NCBI GenBank assembly: GCA_013399015.1
Contig: VWZX01006241.1
Location: 248,001-312,000 of the forward strand
DNA: 64,000 nucleotides
Direction of reading: 5' to 3'
Source: Galbula dea
Taxonomy: Eukaryota; Chordata; Aves; Piciformes; Galbulidae
Numbering within the stretch: the first letter of the stretch is position 1; every line of letters starts with the position of its first letter. This document shows, piece by piece, positions 10,590 through 21,215 of the stretch. The position numbers and the translations under genes were made by a program. The notes below the pieces were generated by a model. The model was given only the letters and a program-made list of their open reading frames with translations. It was not told where the DNA came from and ran no database searches.

Positions 10590-10616
10590 CCCCCCCGCCA
10601 ACCCCCACCCCTCCCC
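10590..10616 (-). other. Predicted G-quadruplex motif (C-rich on + strand)
   Basis: The + strand reads C7, GCCAA, C5, A, C4, T, C4. The minus strand therefore has four G-runs of at least four with loops of 1, 1 and 5 bases, which satisfies the standard G-quadruplex rule. It sits about 30 bases past the end of the 9052 CR1 copy. It may simply be a degenerate C-rich repeat; folding is untested. Confidence 0.7.
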
Positions 10617-12022
10617 AGCAGCAGGGTTCTCAGTTCTACCCGGCAGGCTGGGACACTTTTTTTCCCCTCTCCTCTCATTTTCAGAACATCACATGAAGAT
10701 ACCAAATGCAAGCATTTGTTCCCCAACCCAAACATGGCCTCATGGATTTCCAAGCTTTATGAGCACTTTGCATATCACACAATTTGAGAAATTGTGACTG
10801 TACACACATCACATGCTCTTACATGGTGACAAGTCTACTTACTTGGTTACAAGTCTACCTCTGGAGAAGACAACTGATGCCAGGGATGAATAGAAGCGAG
10901 CAGGGTGCACATCTCATGCCACTCTGTCTCCCAGGAGAGTGCCATCATCCTGGGCTTCCCCTGACTCATTTGCAGTGCCTACTCCTGCAAACCCAATGTC
11001 TGAGCACAATATGGACCTCTGTCTGCCTGTGGACATTGGCTAAAAACACCAACAGGAGGGAAGAGGACATGAAGACACCCAAATAAAGAGGACAATCCTT
11101 TAGGTGATCCAGCACTGTTTGCAGCCTGGTAAGTCTGACCCCCAGGAGGAATCAGCTCCATTGGAAGCTCTCACCTCTGCGTGACTTTTCCCATGGGATT
11201 GGCTTCAGCACAAATGGCTGCTGCCAGATTAATTTCACTCTGGGCTGTGACCTGCTTGAGCTGCCCTGTCCAGAGCTATGAAAAGGATTTGTACAGCTGA
11301 CAGGTAGCCCTGGCAGGGGCATGTTCCTGAGCAGCTTCTGGCGCGGAGGGGTGATCCCACTCTTGCCACTCTGGTGTAGAGTAGAGTAAACTCTCCTTGG
11401 TCAATGCAAAATAAGGTGTAAAACAGGAGTATCCAGCCCAGGCCATTTAATTCTATGAGATCTAAGCAGGCTTGTAATCTTCATCAGCGTTGCTTCCTGC
11501 TTCAAATGCTTTTCATTAGCTGCTCATTCTGTGAATACAACCACTTCTGCTACCTCAGCAAAACACATGCCACACTTCTTGCTCAGCAGCAGAAGGCAAA
11601 CATTTTATTGCATTTTAATCACTGGCAATTTCAGCAGTTGCTTCCTGGTTTCTGTGTTTCTTCTACCCATCCTACTGAGAAGCCTCTATAAACTTTGACT
11701 GGAGAGATGTGCTTGACCAAAAGCATTCCAGTACCCCTTCAGCCTTCAAGTAGCTGCGCAGCCTGATGCAGCTCCTGGAGAAGCTGAGGGCTAAATGGTT
11801 GGTTATCTCAGGGGCCTTTCAATTCAGTCAGAGAAGCAGTGAGACAGCCTGAGCATCACTGTTCTGTTGCAAATGTTGGCTGGCCTGCCAAGACCTTTGC
11901 CATGTCATCAGTCTTGCTGGAAAATCCATGCAAAAGTTTTCTTCTGAAAATAATGATTTCTTGGAGCTGAAATATTTCAGAGGAACATGTAATATCAAAA
12001 AAACCCCAGCAGACACTCCCTT
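10617..12022. other. Non-coding stretch, no gene recognised
   Basis: Unique-looking DNA. A short imperfect duplication around ACAAGTCTAC occurs at about 10828 and 10849. Frames of 110 and 100 codons (10455-10787, 10784-11086) show no recognisable family. Confidence 0.6.
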
Positions 12023-12067
12023 CCCCCCCCCCAAAAAAAAAAGCCAAACAAACAAATAAACAAAAAC
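12023..12067. repeat. C10A10 run followed by CAAA-type repeat
   Basis: Ten C (12023-12032) are followed directly by ten A (12033-12042), then an A/C-rich stretch with CAAA and TAAA units to about 12067. It is low-complexity DNA. The overlapping minus-strand open frame with a GGG/K-rich start is an artefact of this run. Confidence 0.85.
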
Positions 12068-14721
12068 CAGCTATAAAATATAGCTTTGAGTTGCAAAAAG
12101 AGAAAACACACTGATAGTGTACCCTTTCCCAACCCAGCCATTGAGGAGCTAGACCAAGAAGCAGACCAGAAACCCTTTGTGAGAGCAGTACAGTCAGGAC
12201 AGAGTTAAGGCTTGCTCTGACACTGCAGTTTCAAGCCAGGAACAGTTGAGTGACTAGAGAAAGGCACAGTCTCAGTCCTGGCTGAGTGGGTCCAGCCCAG
12301 CTACCCAGGATCTGTTTGCTAGTCATTGTCCCTGATAGCTCTCCTGGATGATGCTTGAGGCTCTCCTAAGCAGTCACCTACAGAATGATCCCTTTCCCCT
12401 GCTCTGCTCTGCAGAGTGTGACCTGCTGCTTCTCTCTCAGACTCAGTCTTCCTGTGCCTCTGAGGCATGCTGAGTGTTTTAAAGAAAAATTTGGTGTCTC
12501 ATCTCTTCATTTTCCTCTGTCTGGGGGTTTTCCAGCCTCTGATCCACACCCTTCCCACTGCTGCAGCAGAACTGGTTCTCCTCGCTTGGGCATGATCTTG
12601 ATGTGCCTGTGAGTTGCTCACAGCCTCTGCACTAAGGTTAAGAACCTTCCTTCCATTGTTCTGCTCTTGCCTCCATGATGAAGCACAGGCAGGCAGATCA
12701 CAGGGAAGGTGTTCCAGAGTCCTCACCAGATGCTGATGAACCACAGACAGGCTGCTATAAACTGGCTGGGTTGGGTTGACAGAACCCATCAGTGTCCAAG
12801 GATGGGACTCAGGACTGTCTGGGGCAGTGGCAGTGAGACCTCCAGAACCCCTCCAGCAGCATCAGCCTTTCTCCTGCTCCTGCACTGTGTCTGGTTCCTT
12901 CCCCATTTACCCCCATGGAAAGGAATGACAGGGTCAGGCCCAGTACATCAAGCTGTGGCCATCAGCTGGAGCTCACCCTGAGCAGTTTCCTGAAGAAGAG
13001 GGTAAATGCTGTGCGCAGAAACCCCAGGGGAACAAGAACAAAGGCAGGTCCCTTCTCCTTCCCCCGTGTTATCTCGGGTCGATCTCTGCCTTCAGGTAAC
13101 ACAATCCCCTCGGCTCTGATGCTGCCTCTCACCCTGCCGTCTTGCTCAGACGATCTTGTTTCAGGGTAAAACTGAGTTAATTTGTCTGAAGGCCTGTGGG
13201 ACTCCCCAGGCAGCCCTTCCCAGCAAGGGGATTTTGATGAGCCTGCAAAACAATTCAACAGGGGGAGGGGGTGTTCAGGGGCCCCAGATTCTCCAAATTC
13301 TCCAGTTTTACCCCTTCAGCTCTGAGTCCCCTGAGTCTCAGAGGTCTCAGGGTGCCACGGGGTGTGGCTTGCTGTCCAAGTTCGGTATTTTCTTCACTGC
13401 ACGGATTTTGCCATGTCCTCCTCCTCCCCTCCAGCACCCCCAAGGTCACACCGGGAGCGCTCACACACTTGTGTGACCGGATGAAAGGAAACAGGGAGGG
13501 GAAAAAAAAAAAGCTCAGTGAGATGAAAACTGATCCCAGACTCCAGCTCCAGCCTGTTCCTTGTTCCCTTTGGCCCCTCTTGGCTTGCTCCACACTGCCA
13601 TGGGACATTCACTGCTTCACCCAGGATGCACTTTTGAGATGGTTGTGAAAGGAATTGTGCATTCAGGTATTCTAAGATCTGGCTGCGTCTTTTGTCCCAG
13701 GAGCGGATGGGAAGGCTTGTGCCTTAGTGCCTGCTCCTTAAGTGAAGGATTGTGTAACCCTGGCATGCTGCAGTGCTCCTGCTGGCAGATGATGAGAAAC
13801 CGGACAGAAAACAGCCTTTGAAATGCCCATCTGGACAGAGAAGGGCCTCACTGGGGAGCCCTGACCTTCTGTCACCCCACCCATGACCTGACTGGGCTGT
13901 TTCTCTGCCCAGAAGGAGATATCAGATATTTACCAGCAGGCAGAGTGCTTGCATCTGTACTGGTAACTTAAATATGCCTGGCACTCTCTCCTAGACCTGA
14001 GGCCACTGACACAGAACAGTCTATTAAACTTTCTTATCCACCAAGCCAGGATGGATGCATCCAGGGTCACAGGGCAATAATACCAAGTCCATGCTGCCCT
14101 TAAACTTTTTCCAGGAATTATTTCTGGAAGTGCTAGTTGACTCAACCCAAAGTCATGCTGGGGACCTAGCATCACAGTGAGACCTGGGAATATTCTCGTT
14201 GGCCATGGAGGCCTTCCAGCCCAGGTCCCTGTGGTGCAACCCTCTGTCATTCCCAGGTTTACCACAGCTGGAGCAGAATGTGCCAGGACAGGCAGCCCCA
14301 GCAAGAAGCATCCATCTGCACGTACGTTTCCAAATAAGCACAGGGTATCTGCAGCTGGCTGAAGTTTTGTGCCAGTTTGCTCAGTCCTTGAGCTCCTGAG
14401 CTAATAGGTGTTGTGCATTCCCTGCCTGACAGCAGAGACCTGCGTGATTCACTGCACAGCTCTTACCTTCAGCACTTTTCTAATGCCCCAGCCTCTCCTG
14501 GGGACACGAGGCAGCACAGGTTTTTTTCCCCTCTGATGCTGTCCCACACCCAGCTACAGTCCATGTGCTGCAGAAGATTTGGATTTGGTGCAGCCCTGTC
14601 TGGCCACATGCACCAGTGCTTGTCAGAGGGCTGTGCACTGTCATGTGGGGAAAAACTCTGCTTTTTTTGAAATTACACGGGAGACCAAGGTGAAACTGCA
14701 CTGGGACACGTAGTAAGAAAG
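12068..14721. other. Non-coding, locally GC-rich stretch
   Basis: No exon recognised. Around 12.9-13.6 kb base composition shifts to GC- and C-rich with few stop codons, which explains overlapping open frames of 106-125 codons on both strands (13156-13648). CpG is sparse, so I do not call an island. An 11-base A run lies at 13502. Confidence 0.6.
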
Positions 14722-14763
14722 GAGCTGAGAGCAGGAGCGGAGCTGAGAGCAGTAGCAGAGCTG
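14722..14763. repeat. 18-bp tandem repeat, 2.3 copies
   Basis: Units at 14722-14739 and 14740-14757 share GAGCTGAGAGCAG at the same phase, and a partial third unit GAGCTG follows. The copies differ at three of 18 positions. It is a small minisatellite. Confidence 0.8.
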
Positions 14764-15104
14764 TCCCCTAAACAGGGATGGGATAGTAAACTGCTTCCCG
14801 CCACAGCTCCTCACCTTGGGCCAGCACAGGCAGACACAAACAGCAACCCTTTGCTTTGTCTCTCTTGGAAGCAGAAGCAGCAGATTTCACATTGGGGAAG
14901 GGACAAGGTTAGGACACCTGCAGCATGAAAGTCACTGGCAAGGCTGCACATGTCCCTGAAAATCCCTGCTATTTTTGCAGGTCTCCTCATCACCACTGGG
15001 ATTTTCCTGCCACATTTCCTTAAAATCCCCACCACATCTTTCAGTGCTAGTAAGGTGGAAAGACAGAGTTTTTGTACTCATGTGTCAAATACAGGGCAGT
15101 AGGA
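14764..15104. other. Unique spacer before the 15-kb duplication
   Basis: No feature recognised. A 74-codon minus-strand frame (14811-15035) has no family resemblance. Confidence 0.5.
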
Positions 15105-15204
15105 CCTAGGAACCTTCAGGAGCTTTAGTCTCACTGTTCTTCCAGCTGCTGATACCAATGCCACTACAGTCTTCAGCAAGACCATGTGAAGGTTATTTCC
15201 CATC
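15105..15204. repeat. 100-bp direct duplication, copy 1
   Basis: This segment matches 15390-15489 at about 89 of 100 positions without gaps, counted by eye, with an offset of exactly 285 bases. Shared blocks include TAGGAACCTTCAGGAGCT at the left and GAAGGTTATTTCCCATC at the right. The 185 bases between the copies are not repeated. The unit has no terminal inverted repeats and matches no family I know. It could be a local duplication or two pieces of an undescribed repeat. Confidence 0.85.
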
Positions 15205-15389
15205 CCACTGCAAAGCTGGAGAGCTCTTGGCTTGCCAGAGCATGGCAGGACTGAGCTGCGCAAATGGGACAGCATGCTCAGCTCCCACCCCTGCATGAAA
15301 CAGCCCCAGAGAGACCTCTGCCCTTCAAGACATTCCCCTTCCTAAGGCAAAGCGTCTGGCAGGAGAGTCACCACAGAGAGAATTGGGGA

Positions 15390-15489
15390 CTTAGGAACCT
15401 TCAGGAGCTCTAGTTTCACTGTTCTCCCTGCTGCTGATAGCAATGGCACTACAGTCTCCAGCAAGGTCATTTGAAGGTTATTTCCCATC
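15390..15489. repeat. 100-bp direct duplication, copy 2
   Basis: Partner of 15105-15204. On the minus strand both copies read through in the same frame as similar peptides (SAAGRTVRLKLLKVPRS against SAAGRTVKLELLKVPKS). Most differences between the copies change the peptide, and no gene context exists, so the open frame is probably incidental to the DNA duplication. Confidence 0.85.
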
Positions 15490-16720
15490 TCTCTTCCGAA
15501 GGAACCTTTTTCCTGATGCCCTGTGTCCATGCAGGATGGTTGAAATCCATAGAGGATTATGCAAACCAGGAGTCATTGGAAGGTTTGGAGCAGGACCATT
15601 AGTGCATCTCCCCACCTCTCCCTGGAAGGCAAGGTAGGGGTTAACCTTCACTAAATCCCTCTTTGAGCCTGGGCAGGAGCACCCTGTGCATCCCGGACAG
15701 GAGCATCCACAACCTGAGTTTCTCTCACAGGTCTCTAGGCTGCCATTTGCTCAGGAGGGTGCTGAGCAGCTCTCTCCTCCTTCTCCCTCATTTTTACCAT
15801 TTGCATCCATTCTTTCTAATGCACCAAACACAAATGTTTTGCACTGGTGCCATGTTCCTCAGCCTGATTGCTCAGATAAGCTACCCCAAGCACTCTACTC
15901 CTTCACTGGGAGGGTGCCAGAGTGTTTTCTGCAGAACCACTGGACTCTTTTCCAGCAAACATCCTGTCAGTAGCTGGATTGTTTGAATATCCAGGGAAAT
16001 CAACCACATGCAATTTCAGAATGCCCAGGCCTATTCCCAGTAAACAGTTTTATCAAAACTTCTGGCAGAGAAAACACCTGCTTGGACAGAGCCTTTTCAG
16101 GGGTAGGCAGAGAGCAGAGACTCAAGCACAGTCTTTGAGTGGAGCCAGAAGCTTGGCTCTGCTCCTCTCACTCCCAGTGCATCCCCCAGGCACAGGCTGC
16201 AGAAACAACCATCTTCCTCAGGAGTAGGTAATGAAATGTTTGTTGGGCCAGGAGAAGGCTGGTGTGCATGGTGCAGAAGACACCCCCTCAGGTACCTGAG
16301 GTGTTTCTTTTCCCAGGGTAACTTGCACAGGACTGTCTTGGGCAGTGAGGACCTAAATCACGTCTTCTCAAGCACCATTTCATATGTCCCAGGTTTCATT
16401 CTGCCTTAAAAATCAGATATTTGGAGAAGCTCTATCTTTGTTCTCCTTTTCACAAAACTAAGCATTCATTTGGTATAAGCAGGGAGCAAAAACTTGAGCC
16501 TCTTGAGGACATCTTCACCTTTCTGTTTAGGGTTTTTAGCAAGCCATCATCAAACATCAGGTGGATCAACACACTCCAAAGTGGCCATCGCACTTCACCC
16601 TAGGGAGCCAGGGAAGAGATATGTAGCTCAGCCAGCAGGATCAGCAGTTATGTTTGCAGTGTGGAGCATCTCAACACCCAGCATCAGTAAAATCATGCTT
16701 TTTCCTGAACGTTTTACATG
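15490..16720. other. Non-coding stretch, no gene recognised
   Basis: No exon or repeat family recognised. Frames of 107, 95 and 101 codons (15663-16227) overlap in different phases of the same strand and lack known domains. Confidence 0.6.
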
Positions 16721-16751
16721 CTACTGCTGAGAGTAATCCTACTGCTGAGAG
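16721..16751. repeat. 18-bp spaced tandem repeat
   Basis: CTACTGCTGAGAG occurs at 16721-16733 and again at 16739-16751, giving a period of 18. It is a short tandem duplication with no known role. Confidence 0.75.
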
Positions 16752-18420
16752 CTGTGAGGGATTAGGAAGGAAGAGCTTTCTCCCTGTGCTGCAGTGATTA
16801 CACAGTAAATTTCCACAGATTAGTGTGCTCTGACTAGAGGGTTTCTCAGATACACAACTCCTGTAATCACTGCTACTTTTGTGGGCTTTTTAAACAATAA
16901 AGGAGAGATGAAAAAAAGTTGCACCACTAGCATGTAACTGGGAAACCTCAAAACTATATGGTTTTTTCCAGAAGAGTAATAGGGCCTGACTCTGCTTTTA
17001 TAATAATTTTGTTGCTATTGCTTGGATTTTGGGCAAGTGTGTACCTTCAAGACTGCTTTTGCAGGAGCACAGGATGGCTGGTTTCTTTAGCAATGAGTTT
17101 CAGTGCTGTTAGTCAGCATCAAGCCTCAAAAGTATGAAATCATTAAAATAAAGATATTTAAGCACTAAAAACACATGTAGGCACTGTTGTGCCTACTGCA
17201 TTCTGACTTTGTCTGTGTTTTCAAGGTTTTATCTACTTCAACTAATCTGGAAACAAGAAGAGGCTCAGATTAGCCTCCACCATTGGGTTCATGGCAGGAA
17301 ACCTGTGCATGCACTTGTAGGTCCTACCCTTTCCTACTGCACCATACTGTCTGATCACCATGCAGCCTCCTGAACTCAGGCATCCCCCTGCCCACCAGAA
17401 AACCATAGCCCTGGCACTCCCATGGGCTCCAGACAGCCTTGGCTGTCCAGCTCTGCCACGCTGGTACCTGTGGGAAGACGAAGAACACACTTGCTACCTA
17501 TATGCCTGGCCCCCATTTATTTGGATTGTGTTGGAAAGCTGAGCTTTGTCAATGAACACCTGTGTGCCCATCACCCAGACTCCAGCCCAAGCTGAACATC
17601 TAGTTTCTTCATTTGGAAGCAAAACCTAGCAGGACTGATGGGGTTTGTTCTGTTTTTCTTGCTTAAAAGACATTTAAACACTTCCAGATGTGGTAACTAG
17701 CTGGGATTGATCTGTCTTCACACAGGTACAAAGGAGGGTGCAGACTCAAGGAGACACATCCTTTTTCATCCTCCCTGTGCCACGGTGCTTCTTTCCTATT
17801 CATGTGGGTGTCAACAACAGCCTTGTCCAAGCTTCCCCTTGGCAATCATGACTGGAGCTATTTCCTATGGTCTGTAGCAGTCTTATTTTCCATAGGGCTA
17901 TAACAGGAGATGGAGCAGTGACATGTGACAGCCTGATTCAGGCCCTGGTGAGAAGATCTTTACAGAACTGGGACACCAGTAACGTATTAAAGACAAGCAG
18001 GATGTCTTTGCTCCTCTAACTCCATGGATCAGCAGAGCTTAACCTGTTTGCTCCTTCCATAAATGTCCCAAAGAGAACAGATTGTGCCTCCAGGCATTTC
18101 CCACCAGTCCCCAATTAGCACTGTTGCTATCAGGGGTTTACAGAAATGCTCTGTGACCAGCCTGGTTCAACCATGGTGGCAAAGAACATAATCCCATGGC
18201 TGAGGCAGAAGCTGAATTCCCATTTCTTTTGGGAATTTCAGCAACAGCCGTGGGAATGCATCTCTTCAGAGACAGAGGCTCCTTACAGCTGCAGGTGTTT
18301 CTCTCTCTTGCATGGTAAGAAGTAGAGTCCCTCTGGTGAGACATACACACAAGTGCTTGCAATGCCCTGGTCATCCTCGTGCTGCATAAAGAGAGGCAGA
18401 AACTTTCCCCATGAGAGCAT

Positions 18421-18422
<2 letters not shown>
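16752..18422. other. Non-coding stretch, no gene recognised
   Basis: Moderately AT-rich around 16.8-17.2 kb, otherwise unremarkable. AATAAA at about 16897 is not preceded by a recognisable 3' exon. Open frames are all under 85 codons. Confidence 0.6.

Positions 18423-18455
<33 letters not shown>
18423..18455. repeat. (GT)n microsatellite
   Basis: About 16 uninterrupted GT units (33 bases). It is long and pure enough to be a likely length polymorphism. The overlapping open frames with alternating Cys/Val or Thr/His are artefacts. Confidence 0.97.
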
Positions 18456-18456
<1 letters not shown>

Positions 18457-20339
18457 CCTTCAGGCAGGAATAATGGAAGCAGACAGAGGAGACTTGAGTC
18501 ATGCAGGGAGCCCAGAAAAACTCTAGAAATGAGTACTGAGAATTACCTGGTGCCTGACCACAGCCCAGATGAAGACAATCTGCCAGGTGGCCTCTCAACT
18601 GTCAGTGTGTGGCCACTGCAGTACACCAGGAAGGAGTGGGGCTGTAGAGGTAGCAGTGCTCTTTCCTCATAAAGCACTATGGTAAGATTTGGAAGCTCCC
18701 CAAATCAGTGCTGAGGTTGAGCCACTTGACCAAGCCCTAGGTCAGATGAGCAGGAAGGCTCTGAGGTCAAGATGTCTTATGGCAGTTTCACCAACAGCTG
18801 CTGTTATCTGGGTAGCAAAGATTATACACATAAGCCAGTTAGGTCCTTCTACCACAGTGTCTGTGTGTCCTGAGAACCACCCTCCTGACACAAGTCCTGT
18901 CCTGGCATTCCCAGGGTGTCCTGCAAATATTAACTTCAGATTGTCTAGACTATAAAGGGCCCAACACACACACTGCCCCTCCCAAATCTATCTGCTGCCT
19001 CTGAGCAGCACAAGGTGGGAAGGAAGCAACTGGTTCCCCCCTCAGACTCCTTAATGGAATGACTTGCTCACTTCAGGTCAGGACACACTGTTTGGCCACA
19101 CCTGCCCTCTTTTAGACCTTGTTTTTTTTCCAGGGGAGTTTGCTGATGTAAATGCATAAAAGGCAGGAAATGGAAACAATCAAGACCTGTTAGTAAGAAG
19201 AACACCCCAACCCTGTCTATGCAGAGCATCTCAGCAATCCAGCCAGGAACTGCAGGATGCCCAAGAACATCCTCATGGTACTGGGCTTGTTGCTCTGTAG
19301 ACAAGAATGAGAAATACTCACATGCTGCATCCAGAGCACACAACTTCACAGCCAGCTTGAGCCTGAGCACCAGGGTGCACACTGCATATAAATGAACTGT
19401 TTCCCAAATGACCTGTGATGTTGCTATGTCTGCTGTTCATCACTGCCTCATCTGTTTTGAAGGAACACAAAGACATTGCAGGTCCAGCTCCATTTTTATA
19501 TATGCTGATGCATATGCTGATGCTCAGCACCCACCGTCAGTCTCTTCTTGGTCCTAACCCAAGTGTTCAATTTGCACTGTTGAGCAAAGGAACACAAAAT
19601 ATAACAGGTGTCCAGAATTCTCCTTGGTGTTAACTGTTGGGATTGTGGATATTCCAGTTGATCTAGAAATAGCTGATAAGACTTCAAAGCTCCCTAAATG
19701 GCTAGCCCCAGCGTCATGAATGCCACAGGCAAATGACAGATACTCAGTTCTTACTTCAACACACTTTGAGCTGCACTGGTAACATCTTTGTTCAAGGAGC
19801 TATGCCTCACAGCAACTCACAGACTTACTCATCAGGCTGTATTATAGGAGTTCACTGGCTGTCAGTGATGGAGGAGGAAGAAGACAGGACTATATTAGTT
19901 ACAAAATGATTACAAGCTGCATAGACAGTGAGCCCATGAAGAGGTGAATGGATGATAAAAAACAGGGCTGGTTCACACTGCAAGGTATCAGGTAATCCCC
20001 TCCCCAGCACAGTGGTGCTTCTGTCACTTGTTGACATGTCTGACCTGGTTTTAAAATTCTCTCCTGTTGGAGTCACAAGATTTTCCCCAATTTCCCCAGC
20101 ATTTGTCCTCCCTGATAGCCAAAAGGTTTCTGTTCATGTTGAACAAAACCCCTATTTGTTACAGTTTGTTTTCACTATTTCTCTTCTCTTTGCCCATGAA
20201 CAGTTTCTTGCCTTCAGCTTTGTGTAGATTTTTCGCTTGAAATGGCTCAGGATCTGTAGAAACTGTGCCTACCATTGTGAAAACCTTCATTTTGTAGGAG
20301 ACATATAAATGGTTTCCCTATGGCTCCACCTTTCTTGAG
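18456..20339. other. Non-coding stretch, no gene recognised
   Basis: Unique-looking sequence apart from the 12-bp duplication at 19500. The longest frame is 104 codons (19068-19382, minus), with no family features. Confidence 0.6.
19500..19523. repeat. 12-bp tandem duplication
   Basis: ATATGCTGATGC is present twice in direct succession and is followed by TC. Confidence 0.8.
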
Positions 20340-20357
20340 CACACACACACACACACA
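20340..20357. repeat. (CA)n microsatellite
   Basis: Nine pure CA units. Confidence 0.95.
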
Positions 20358-20940
20358 TCCATATAACAGTACACTTCTTGTATTATTTTGACAAGTTCCC
20401 TTGTTCCATCATGGAAAGAGAGCTCCTTGCCCCAGGCAACAGGATTATGAAAAGGAAATAATATGCCAAAGTCCAAAACTGAAGTGGGATGTTTGTCACC
20501 TCCCCAATGACAGGGCTGAAGGCAGGGAATCCGTGTGAGCTACTCACGACCAGCTGCCTTTATAAGTACTGGAGAGAAACAGGTAGAAGCAATTGATCTG
20601 GTTCTGACTCACCTGTCAGGCAGGAGAATTGTGCCCCAAAAGTGCCTCATTCCCTGTACTGACCCTGAAGCTGTTCTAGGCTGCTGTCTCAGAGCAAGAC
20701 AATGACAGTCTCCCACATCTCCAGTTAGAGGGGAAAAGGAGTGTGAAAACAAGAGGACAAGTTCCAGCACCTCAGTCTAGGCAATAAAAAAATCAGGGTC
20801 TTTTCATCTTGCAACTTTGAAAACATTCCTCTGTCCTTAATTTTTGCTCCTTGTTTTCTTTTTCAGTGTAACCTCTTTATATTGAGTCCAACTACCAGCT
20901 CTCTGCAGTTATCAGGTTTTAAACTTTAGAAAAGTGTGCT
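20358..20940. other. Unique spacer before minus-strand CR1
   Basis: No gene or repeat family recognised. Confidence 0.55.
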
Positions 20941-20996
20941 AGAATAGAATAGAATAGAACAGAATAGAATAGAATAGAATAGAATAGAATAGAATA
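20941..20996. repeat. (AATAG)n microsatellite from the CR1 tail
   Basis: About eleven AGAAT/ATAGA pentamers with a single A/T to C interruption (GAACAG). It occupies exactly the 3' tail of the minus-strand CR1, where ATTCTATG octamers normally lie, so it is best explained as expansion of that tail. Confidence 0.95.
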
Positions 20997-21215
20997 TTCC
21001 AGTTGAAAGAGACCCACTACAATGTCAAACTGCCTGACCACTTCAGGGCTGACCAAGTTAAAACATGTTAAGGGCACTGTCCATATGCCTCTTAACACCA
21101 ACAGGCTTGGAGCATTAACCACCTCTCTAGGAAGCCTGTTCCAATGTCTGACCACTCTCTCAGTATGGAAATGCCTCCTAACGTCAATTCTGAACCTCTT
21201 GCAGATCCTGAAACC
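20941..21215 (-). mobile_element. CR1 LINE 3' fragment, minus strand
   Basis: Read on the minus strand this is the end of CR1 ORF2 and the 3' UTR. It keeps blocks corresponding to GACGTTAGGAGGCATTTCC, GAACAGGCTTCCTAGAGAGG and GTCAGGCAGTTTGACATTG. The translated stretch RVVRHWNRLPREVVNAPSL is the conserved C-terminal segment of CR1 ORF2. The tail, which comes first on the + strand, has become a pentanucleotide repeat. The copy is 5'-truncated and belongs to a different 3' type from the plus-strand copies. Confidence 0.9.
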
